From contig JAHEKL010000023.1 of NCBI GenBank assembly GCA_024638345.1, positions 1 through 16,841 on the forward strand: a stretch of 16,841 nucleotides of DNA, in the 5' to 3' direction. Shown piece by piece: positions 7,818-14,302 of the stretch. The notes beneath the pieces were generated by a model. That model saw only the letters and a program-made list of their open reading frames with translations. It searched no databases and was not told the origin of the DNA. Every line of letters starts with the position of its first letter. The first letter of the stretch is position 1. A program made the position numbers and the translations under genes. Origin of the DNA: Gammaproteobacteria bacterium (GTDB taxonomy: Bacteria; Gemmatimonadota; Gemmatimonadetes; Longimicrobiales; Gaopeijiaceae).

Positions 7818-9206
7818 ATGGAGGGGGCCACCATCGCTACCCAATCGGTAGGCGGACGCTCGCTCACCAGGCACATGCGACTCCGGTCTGCGACCGCGCT
7901 CGTGATCGCGAACATGATCGGCGCGGGCATCTTCACGACCACGGGGTTCCAAGCGGCGGATCTGGGTCATCCGACCTACATCTTCGTCCTCTGGATCGTG
8001 GGTGGCGTGCTGGCCCTGTTGGGTGCCCTCTGCTACGCCGAGCTCGGCGCGCTGATGCCCCAGGCCGGTGCCGAGTACGTCTACCTGCGAGAGACCTACG
8101 GCTCGGGCGTCGGGTTCATGAGCGCATTCGTGTCTTTGGTGGCCGGCTTCTCCGCCCCGATCGCGGCCGCCTCGAAGAGCTTCGTCCTCTATCTCGGTCA
8201 CTTCTTCCCATACCTTGCAGGCGAGCCCGTCTTCGGGGGGGTCGCAGTCGTGGATCTGGTCGCGGTGGGAATCGTTTGGGGGCTCGTCGGGATTCACATG
8301 CGGGCGGTGCGTTCAGGAACGGGCTTCAACGACTTCATGACCGTCTTCAAGGTGGGCGGTATCGTGGCGATCATCCTCGCCGCCGCGGCGGTCGGAAGGG
8401 GGACCGTGTCCAACCTGGCTACGGTGTCCCCCTCCTTCGAGGAGTTGGGCCAAACGGACACGCTTGCCGCCTTCGGGACCTCGCTGATCTTCGTGATGTT
8501 CTGCTACTCGGGATGGAACGCGGCGGCCTACATGGCCGGCGAGATGGAGCACCCGCAGCGCGATCTGCCGCGCTCGCTGCTACTGGGCACGGGAATCGTG
8601 CTCGTCCTCTACGTCGGCCTCAACGCCGTCTACTTCTACGGGGCCAGCGTGGACGAGCTGGCGGGTCAGGTCGAGGTCGGACTCGTGGCATCACGCTCGC
8701 TCTTCGGCGACGGGGGTGTGAGCCTCGTGACCGTCGTGCTCTGTGCTTCGATTCTGGCCTCGGCCTCTGCAATGACGCTGGCGGGCCCGCGCGTCTACTA
8801 CGCCCTGGGCAAGGACTTCACGCCGTTCTCGTTCATGGCTCGAACCCGGCGTGGTGGCGCGCCCATGATCGCTCTGCTCGTGCAGGGGGTGGTGACCAGC
8901 ATCGTCATACTGTCCGGTCGGGTGGATCAGATTCAGCAATACGCGGGATTCACCGTGACCTTGTTCGCGAGTCTCGCGGTGTCCTGCGTCATCGTCCTCC
9001 GCATCCGCAGCCCCGATCTGGAGCGACCGTTCCGGGCGTGGGGATACCCGATCAGCCCACTCCTCTTTCTCGGCGTCTCCGTATGGATGATGTACTGGGC
9101 CTTCCAGGGACGCCCTACGGAGTCCGTTCTATCGTTGTTGACGGTACTACTGGGGGGTCTCATCTTTGCGCTCTCCGTACCTCGCCGGAAGTCTCGCAGG
9201 AGCTGA
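7818..9206 (+). CDS. APC-family amino acid permease
   Basis: A 462-residue integral membrane protein with about 12 predicted transmembrane helices, beginning soon after the N-terminus. The first helix carries the family's substrate-binding motif ANMIGAGIFTTTG (31-43), where the unwound GxGIF segment holds the amino acid's carboxylate in LeuT-fold transporters. ELGALMPQAGAEYVYLRE and the later GWNAAAYMAGEMEHPQRDLPRS stretch match the conserved cytoplasmic loops of the LAT/CAT-type subgroup. It should move amino acids across the inner membrane by proton symport or exchange; the substrate is not deducible. The ATG at 7818 puts a normal short tail before helix 1; an ATG at 7875 is a possible alternative. 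No Shine-Dalgarno is clear. A methyltransferase-fold gene follows 5 bp after the stop, so the two are probably cotranscribed. Confidence 0.9.
   Translation: MEGATIATQSVGGRSLTRHMRLRSATALVIANMIGAGIFTTTGFQAADLGHPTYIFVLWIVGGVLALLGALCYAELGALMPQAGAEYVYLRETYGSGVGFMSAFVSLVAGFSAPIAAASKSFVLYLGHFFPYLAGEPVFGGVAVVDLVAVGIVWGLVGIHMRAVRSGTGFNDFMTVFKVGGIVAIILAAAAVGRGTVSNLATVSPSFEELGQTDTLAAFGTSLIFVMFCYSGWNAAAYMAGEMEHPQRDLPRSLLLGTGIVLVLYVGLNAVYFYGASVDELAGQVEVGLVASRSLFGDGGVSLVTVVLCASILASASAMTLAGPRVYYALGKDFTPFSFMARTRRGGAPMIALLVQGVVTSIVILSGRVDQIQQYAGFTVTLFASLAVSCVIVLRIRSPDLERPFRAWGYPISPLLFLGVSVWMMYWAFQGRPTESVLSLLTVLLGGLIFALSVPRRKSRRS
9198..9202 (+). promoter_or_regulatory. Ribosome binding site of the methyltransferase gene, inside the permease 3' end
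   Basis: AGGAG lies 9 nt before ATG 9212 and overlaps the last permease codons. It supports this start and close translation of the two genes from one mRNA. Confidence 0.6.
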
Positions 9207-9211
9207 GAGCA

Positions 9212-9880
9212 ATGCGCCGATCCATGAGAGTCCAATCCTTGACCCCGCTGGTGATGGTCGGGTGCTGCCTGATCACGTCCCCACTATCCGCTCAGCTCGG
9301 CGGGCGACCAGCGAACGAGTGGGCCATTACGCTCGAGAGCGGCCAGCGACTGGAGCGGCTGCAGATCGAGGAGGTGGTGGCTGCCCTGGGTCTGCGTCCC
9401 GGTGAGGTCGTGGCCGATATAGGGGCGGGGACCGGCGTGTTCTCGATTCCCATGGCGCTGACGGTCGGTCCGACGGGTCTCGTCCTAGCGCAGGAGGTCG
9501 ATGCGGGGTTCCTACCGATCATCGAAGAAAGAGCCGGCGCGGAGGGCGTGACGAACGTCGAGACGGTGCTGGGAGCCTTCGAGGACCCCAGGCTGCCCCG
9601 ACGGGACGTCGACGTCGCGTTGTTCCATGACGTGCTGCATCACATCCAGGAGCGCGAGTCCTACATCCATGCTTTGGTCGAATACATGGCCCCGGGGAGC
9701 CGCATCATCGTCGTGGACTACGACTCGAACGTGCCCGGCGTGTCCCATTCGGACGAGCCCGAAATGCTGATCACTCCCCAGCAGGTCGAGGCGTGGATGG
9801 CCGATGTCGGATTCGAGGTGTCGAAGGTCCACCAGATGTTCGAGGACAAGTTCTTCGTGGAGTACACCAGGGTCGACTAG
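9212..9880 (+). CDS. SAM-dependent methyltransferase-fold protein with an export signal
   Basis: A 222-residue class I methyltransferase. Motif I is clear as VVADIGAGTG (66-75), the acidic residue ending strand 2 is D98 (AQEVD), and strand 4 reads VDVALFHDVLHHI (133-145), as in the UbiE/Methyltransf_11/25 type. A post-strand-4 acidic motif, VVDYDS, follows at 167-172. Unexpectedly, the N-terminus is a signal peptide: basic MRRSMR, a hydrophobic stretch to about residue 24 and an AQ-type cleavage site (PLSAQ, after A27). CC at 18-19 could alternatively be a poor lipobox. The frame cannot start much later without losing the helix before motif I. SAM is a cytoplasmic cofactor, so an exported methyltransferase is hard to explain. 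It follows the permease gene by 5 bp. The substrate is unknown. Confidence 0.85.
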   Translation: MRRSMRVQSLTPLVMVGCCLITSPLSAQLGGRPANEWAITLESGQRLERLQIEEVVAALGLRPGEVVADIGAGTGVFSIPMALTVGPTGLVLAQEVDAGFLPIIEERAGAEGVTNVETVLGAFEDPRLPRRDVDVALFHDVLHHIQERESYIHALVEYMAPGSRIIVVDYDSNVPGVSHSDEPEMLITPQQVEAWMADVGFEVSKVHQMFEDKFFVEYTRVD

Positions 9881-10066
9881 AGCGTGGCGACCCTGCTCTG
9901 CCGAGAGAGGATACAGAGCTCCGGCGACGCGACCGTGAAACCCGATCGTGACCCGCGTGACTGATCTCCTATCAGAAGTTCCGCACGAAGTTGACCAGGG
10001 ATAGGGCGACCACGTCACCGTCGCCGACGGGTACCACGAAGCCAGCCAGCTCGCCGTGCGCACTCC

Positions 10067-10075
10067 GAGGAAAGG
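10067..10075 (+). promoter_or_regulatory. Ribosome binding site of the citramalate synthase gene
   Basis: GAGGAAAGG ends 4 nt before ATG 10080, and its GAGG core is 9 nt from it. It favours that start over the in-frame GTG at 10056, which lies upstream of the site. Confidence 0.6.
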
Positions 10076-10079
10076 CCAC

Positions 10080-11693
10080 ATGCGCCGCATCGAGATGTAC
10101 GATACGACCCTGAGGGACGGAAGCCAGGGAGAAGGGGTCAACTTCTCTCTGCGAGACAAGCTACAGATCGCGGAGAAGCTCGATGACCTCGGTTTCGACT
10201 ACATCGAGGGAGGGTACCCGCTATCCAACCCGAAGGATTTCGAGTTCTTCCAGCAGGCGGCCGATCGGGATTGGCGGCACGCGAAGATCACCGCCTTCGG
10301 GATGACCCGACGACGTGACACGGCGGCAGAGGACGATGTGGGCATGCGTGCGCTGCGCGACTCCCATGCTCCTGTGATCACGATCGTGGGCAAGAGCTGG
10401 GAATTGCACGTGACCGAGGTCCTTCAGGTAGAGGAGTCCGAGAATTTGGCGATGATCCGGGACTCCATCGCCTTCCTGCTAGCCGAGGGCAGGCGGGTGA
10501 TCTACGACGCAGAGCACTTCTTCGACGGTCTCAAGCACAACGCCGACTTCGCGCTCGCGACGATCCACTCGGCCGCGGAGGCCGGGGCGGAGACGATCGT
10601 GCTCTGCGATACCAACGGCGGCAGCCTACCGGGCTGGATCTCGCACGGAGTGCGCGCGGCCCGGAACGCGGTCTCCGCCCCCGTAGGTATCCACTGTCAC
10701 AACGACTGCGACGTCGGCGTCGCCAACTCGCTCGCGGCCGTCGAGGAGGGGGCTTCTCAGGTCCAGGGAACGATCAATGGGCTGGGCGAGCGCTGTGGGA
10801 ACGCGGATCTGATAAGCGTCGCAGCCAACCTGGCCCTCAAGAATGACGAATTCGAAGTGCTGGACGAAGGCGGCATCGAGCGGCTGGCAGAGCTATCCAG
10901 ATACGTGTACGAGATCGCGAACATGAATTTTCGGCCCAATCAGCCATTCGTCGGATCCAGTGCGTTCGCGCACAAGGGCGGAATGCACGTTCACGCGGTC
11001 AACCGCCTGGCAGAGAGCTATGAGCACATCGAGCCCGAAGCGGTCGGAAACGAGCGTCGGGTCCTGGTGAGCGAGCTCTCCGGCAGATCCAACATCATCG
11101 CGAAAGCCACCCGACACCGGCTGGAGGAGGATCGGGAGCTGATGGCGAGGATTCTCGGTCGGGTCCAAGATCTGGAAAATCAGGGATACCAGTTCGATGC
11201 CGCCGAAGCCTCGTTCGACCTCCTCATCCGGAAGGAGGCCGGAACCTACGAGGCGGCTTTCGAGAGACTCCACTCCCGCGTGATCGTCGTCACGAACGAG
11301 CGTGGGGAGCCGTCGACGGAGGCGAGCATCAAACTCAGGGTCCTCGGCGACGAGGAGCACGTCGTGGCCGAAGGGGATGGACCCGTCAACGCCCTCGATA
11401 CTGCGCTCAGGCGTGCGCTGAGCACCGCTTATCCAACACTCGAGAAGACCCACCTCGTCGACTACAAAGTCCGGGTGATCAACTCCACCGAGGGGACGGC
11501 TGCACGGGTGAGGGTCGTGATCGATAGCGCCGACGAAACGGACGTCTGGAGCACGGTCGGGGTCAGCGAGAACATCATCGAAGCGAGCTGGCTGGCGCTC
11601 GTGGACAGCTTCGAGTACAAGCTGTTCAAGGATCGGCCGGAACCGGTCGACTCGGAGGTCGAATCTCCCGATCCGATTCCCGCTCGACGCTAG
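10080..11693 (+). CDS. cimA: (R)-citramalate synthase
   Basis: A 537-residue member of the isopropylmalate/homocitrate/citramalate synthase family, condensing pyruvate with acetyl-CoA to (R)-citramalate, the first step of the threonine-independent route to isoleucine. The TIM barrel opens with YDTTLRDGSQGEG (7-19), where D8 is a metal ligand and R12 is catalytic; GSQGEGVNFS is typical of the CimA branch. GIHCHNDCDVG (203-213) supplies H205 and H207 as metal ligands, and GTINGLGERCGNADL (230-244) includes the usual Asn ligand. The last ~140 residues form the LeuA-type regulatory domain (RVRVVIDSADETDVWSTVGV), probably binding isoleucine as feedback inhibitor. Length and C-terminus fit the ~530-residue CimA type rather than LeuA. 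No leuB, leuC or leuD is adjacent. The stop overlaps the convergent neighbour's stop by four bases. Confidence 0.93.
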   Translation: MRRIEMYDTTLRDGSQGEGVNFSLRDKLQIAEKLDDLGFDYIEGGYPLSNPKDFEFFQQAADRDWRHAKITAFGMTRRRDTAAEDDVGMRALRDSHAPVITIVGKSWELHVTEVLQVEESENLAMIRDSIAFLLAEGRRVIYDAEHFFDGLKHNADFALATIHSAAEAGAETIVLCDTNGGSLPGWISHGVRAARNAVSAPVGIHCHNDCDVGVANSLAAVEEGASQVQGTINGLGERCGNADLISVAANLALKNDEFEVLDEGGIERLAELSRYVYEIANMNFRPNQPFVGSSAFAHKGGMHVHAVNRLAESYEHIEPEAVGNERRVLVSELSGRSNIIAKATRHRLEEDRELMARILGRVQDLENQGYQFDAAEASFDLLIRKEAGTYEAAFERLHSRVIVVTNERGEPSTEASIKLRVLGDEEHVVAEGDGPVNALDTALRRALSTAYPTLEKTHLVDYKVRVINSTEGTAARVRVVIDSADETDVWSTVGVSENIIEASWLALVDSFEYKLFKDRPEPVDSEVESPDPIPARR

Positions 11694-12949
11694 GGAAGAA
11701 TCTCCACCACTGCGTTCGGCGGGCTTAGGATCGACGCCGGGCTCGTGGCCGCTCCGATCGCTACGGGAACGGACACGAAGTGCTGGTAGACGACGAGTGA
11801 TTGCCGCTCGGACGGCTCCATCGGAGAGAAGCTGAACTCCGCCTGTCCGAGCCCGCTGAGTCGAGCCGTGAAGACCCCGGGCGTCGGACCCACGCCCTCG
11901 ATCGCGAAGGCGATCGCCTGTGTCCCGTTCTGAAGATGGGCCCAGCCCTTCACGACCTCGGAGCGACCAGGGAGGCTCTGCTCGTAGATGCGCTCCCCGC
12001 CCTCGGCTCCCGTCCGGACCTCCCATCTCCCGCGCCCACCGGTCTCGACCGTCTGCTGAAGCACGACCCAGCCCGATTCGTCTCGAAACGCCCCGTACGT
12101 TCCGTTGGGGGTCCCGAAGTCCCAGGTCCATGGGTACTCCCCGGGGTTCAGCGGAGTCGCGAAGCCGATCTCCCGGATGTGCCGATCGGGGTCTTCGACC
12201 TGCGCCTCGAGTCTCACCCACGACTTGCTGTTGGGCATCTCCAGGTCGAGCGTGATCTCGACGCTGCCTCCCTGCCGGAGCTGGAGCGTGCCTCGGTGAC
12301 GGACATGGACCGTGAGGGGGCCGCCCTTCAGAAGCTCCACCGGTTCCCACTCCGTCGAGGACGCCTCGTAGCGAGTCCCCACGTCGTCCACGATGACCAG
12401 CCCGTTCTCGCCATCCGCGATGAGCTCTCCACGATAGTCGACCGACGCAAGCGGGATGGAGCCTCGGCTCCCGAACCGGATCCGGCCTACCTGAAGCCCC
12501 TCGGGACTCTCGTCGATGACCAAACCTCGCGGCCCGCCGACCACGGGTTCGCCATCCGCGTCGAATAGGAGGTCGAACGCCTGGGTCTCGAGGGGTCCGA
12601 TGCTCACGTTGAAGTCGACCTCAAGTGTGCGAACGGATCCGTCGTCCCACCGTCGCGTGACCGTCGCTTGAACGGGGACCCTCGAATCTGCGTCCGCCAG
12701 CTGCACTCCCTCCACCGAGCTCAGCTGTCCGCGTGGCAGCTCCATCTGTGTCCGCGTTGGGAAGAACGTACGCCGAATCCCGTCGGTCTCGCTCACGGTG
12801 ACGCGGACTCCTTGTTGGGCCTGCAATCCGCTCGCCGTAGTCGAGATCCAGACGCAAACGAGCACGGCGAAGACGAGCCCGACCCTATCGCTCACAGGCG
12901 TTCGAGGCTTGTTCGACGCTCGACTCGGACTCACCTGCGTCGGACCCAC
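11690..12949 (-). CDS. Secreted protein with a YetA/PcRGLX-like N-terminal RIFT-barrel region
   Basis: A 419-residue protein starting at GTG 12949, only 2 bp after the stop of the NHL gene upstream, so probably co-translated with it. A GTG at 12934 is an alternative start. A hydrophobic segment (about 23-38) and LQA/QQ cleavage near A44 indicate export. Residues about 66-135 (PRGQLSSVEGVQLAD, VPVQATVTRRWDDGSVRTLEVDF) closely resemble the N-terminal RIFT-barrel of YetA/exo-rhamnogalacturonan-lyase-type proteins as I remember them. The remainder is predicted beta-rich, with aromatic segments such as GEYPWTWDFG. Full YetA-type proteins are roughly twice as long and have an alpha/alpha-toroid lyase domain, which I do not see. 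It may bind carbohydrate or be an accessory factor; enzymatic activity is not supported. The family assignment is moderate. Confidence 0.7.
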   Translation of the reverse strand: MGPTQVSPSRASNKPRTPVSDRVGLVFAVLVCVWISTTASGLQAQQGVRVTVSETDGIRRTFFPTRTQMELPRGQLSSVEGVQLADADSRVPVQATVTRRWDDGSVRTLEVDFNVSIGPLETQAFDLLFDADGEPVVGGPRGLVIDESPEGLQVGRIRFGSRGSIPLASVDYRGELIADGENGLVIVDDVGTRYEASSTEWEPVELLKGGPLTVHVRHRGTLQLRQGGSVEITLDLEMPNSKSWVRLEAQVEDPDRHIREIGFATPLNPGEYPWTWDFGTPNGTYGAFRDESGWVVLQQTVETGGRGRWEVRTGAEGGERIYEQSLPGRSEVVKGWAHLQNGTQAIAFAIEGVGPTPGVFTARLSGLGQAEFSFSPMEPSERQSLVVYQHFVSVPVAIGAATSPASILSPPNAVVEILP

Positions 12950-12951
12950 CT

Positions 12952-14076
12952 CTAAACGATCCCCTCGATGGCTCGCACCCGGTGACTCTCGCTGTCGGTC
13001 ACGTACACGACGCCCTCGTGCACGAAGACGCCGTGGGGCCGATTGAGCTTACATCCGAGCGGGTCACCGTCGGGGCCGTCACCTCGCTCGCCCGTTCCCA
13101 GGACGGTGTCGATTCGACCCGTGGAAAGCCTCATTCTGCGAATGATGTGATTCTCGGTATCGACGATGTACAGGCTGTGATCGGATGCGGAGTATGCAAT
13201 CCCCTTCGGTCCGTTGAACGTGGCAGCGATCGCGTTCCCGCCGTCTCCCGTCCAGCCGGTCTCTCCGGTTCCCGCGATGCGCTCCAGCCGTTCAGCTCGC
13301 AGATCCAGCCTGAACACCGCATTCCCCTCGCGAAGGACCAGGTACGCATTGCCCTCCGGATCGGTGTCGATCGAGCGGGGTCCCCTCAAGGGCGTGCCTT
13401 CAAGTGGTCCCTCGTCCGGTGTCCCCTCCCGATCCCCGGTCCCCGACAATGTGACGATCCGGCCGGACGTCATGTCGACGCGCCGGACCCGGCTGTTGCC
13501 GATATCGCAAATGAGCAGGTTTCCCTCGGCATCGAGGGCGATGCTGTGCGGCTGACGGAGCTGAGCCTCGGCCGCTGGGCCGCCGTCACCCGAGAATCCG
13601 GGCTCTCCCGTTCCGGCCACGGTCGACACGACCGACGTCCGGGCGTCGATCCGTCGCACGACATGGGCGTCCCTCTCGACCACGAAGAGATTCCCGTCCT
13701 CGTCGAAGCGGATTTCGTGCGGGGCGGAAAACGAGGCCTGGAGGGCCGGCGAGCCGTCTCCCCTGTACGCTTTCTGGCCGTCCCCGGCCACGGTCGTGAG
13801 CCGGGCGCTGTTCAGGTCCAGTCGCCGCGTTCTTCCAGTGTCCACCTCGCAGAAGTACAGCGCGGCGTCAGGACCGACGATCACGCCGTACGGGTTGTTG
13901 ACGGGTGTCTCGGCACCCGAAAGACCAACCGGCCCCTCGGGCTCGTAGCCGGCCGTGCCCGTACCCGCCACGGTTCGGACTCGAGCCTGGGACGCGAAAG
14001 CCAGCCGAGGCCTCATCGCCGCCGCCGTGGCCGCCAACGAGACCTTCAGAAATCGCCGGCGTGTGCAATCTGACAC
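12952..14076 (-). CDS. Tat-exported six-bladed NHL-repeat propeller protein
   Basis: A 374-residue protein whose N-terminus is a twin-arginine signal, TRRRFLK at 5-11, followed by an Ala-rich hydrophobic stretch; folded export is therefore likely. It contains six NHL blades, each with a P[H/Y/R/K]xI/V segment, a DEDGNL-type turn, an RRxD strand and a TVAGTGxxGFSGDGG-type loop. The blade prolines fall at 62, 119, 176, 233, 290 and 347, exactly 57 residues apart. Three blades carry His after the proline (H120, H177, H348), on the propeller's central face. NHL propellers may be binding scaffolds or enzymes, including the amidating lyase of PAM. The start is GTG at 14076 with a strong ribosome site 5 nt upstream. 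It is divergent from the copper-monooxygenase-like gene and 2 bp upstream of the RIFT-barrel gene. Confidence 0.88.
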   Translation of the reverse strand: MSDCTRRRFLKVSLAATAAAMRPRLAFASQARVRTVAGTGTAGYEPEGPVGLSGAETPVNNPYGVIVGPDAALYFCEVDTGRTRRLDLNSARLTTVAGDGQKAYRGDGSPALQASFSAPHEIRFDEDGNLFVVERDAHVVRRIDARTSVVSTVAGTGEPGFSGDGGPAAEAQLRQPHSIALDAEGNLLICDIGNSRVRRVDMTSGRIVTLSGTGDREGTPDEGPLEGTPLRGPRSIDTDPEGNAYLVLREGNAVFRLDLRAERLERIAGTGETGWTGDGGNAIAATFNGPKGIAYSASDHSLYIVDTENHIIRRMRLSTGRIDTVLGTGERGDGPDGDPLGCKLNRPHGVFVHEGVVYVTDSESHRVRAIEGIV

Positions 14077-14081
14077 CTGAG

Positions 14082-14088
14082 CTCCTCC
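14082..14088 (-). promoter_or_regulatory. Ribosome binding site of the NHL gene
   Basis: On the minus strand GGAGGAG lies 5 nt before the GTG at 14076. It is the best Shine-Dalgarno match I noticed in the window and justifies the non-ATG start, which also keeps the Tat motif at the very N-terminus. Confidence 0.7.
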
Positions 14089-14223
14089 GTTCGGCTTGGG
14101 GGCCTGACTCGGCCTGATCCCATTTCAACTTCTTGTCTCTGCACAACCTGCTTCCGTGCGGGGCCCGATGGCAAGCGGACTCCCGGCGGCGGCTCGACTC
14201 CCGCGGCGACCGGGTTCGGCAGC

Positions 14224-14252
14224 TTGACTGAGCGCTGGACCGCTGGTCATTT
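14224..14252 (+). promoter_or_regulatory. Weak candidate promoter for the cytochrome/copper-monooxygenase gene
   Basis: TTGACT at 14224-14229 is a good -35 match. At 17-bp spacing lies TCATTT (14247-14252), a poor -10. It sits in the 226-bp divergent gap, about 50 nt before the start codon. Only the -35 half is convincing. Confidence 0.2.
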
Positions 14253-14291
14253 CGATGTGGAGAATTTTGCGCATTCCATGGGGAATCAGCT

Positions 14292-14297
14292 GGAGAA
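14292..14297 (+). promoter_or_regulatory. Ribosome binding site of the cytochrome/copper-monooxygenase gene
   Basis: GGAGAA lies 5 nt before ATG 14303. It selects the start that gives a clean signal peptide (MKKPLLVAVLILVA) over an in-frame start at 14255 that would add 16 residues. Confidence 0.6.
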
Positions 14298-14302
14298 CGT
14301 CG

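Noticed and set aside
9961..9975. CTGAT/ATCAG inverted repeat in the gap before cimA, considered as a terminator or operator
   Set aside because: A 5-bp AT-containing stem with no U-run is too weak to call, and no known operator matches.
10893..12350. A 485-codon minus-strand open frame spanning cimA and the RIFT-barrel gene
   Set aside because: It runs antisense through conserved CimA sequence and out of frame within the secreted gene, with low-complexity Arg/Gly/Asp composition.
12982..14073. A 363-codon open frame on the plus strand, almost exactly antisense to the NHL gene
   Set aside because: The minus strand encodes a Tat signal and six regular NHL blades with a strong ribosome site. 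The plus-strand translation is Arg/Pro/Gly-rich without domains, as expected from a GC-rich antisense frame.
12952..14076. Calling the NHL protein a true amidating lyase
   Set aside because: Only the fold and three PH segments support it; the blade order of the His differs from my recollection of PAL and the catalytic Arg and Tyr were not found, so it stays a hypothesis.
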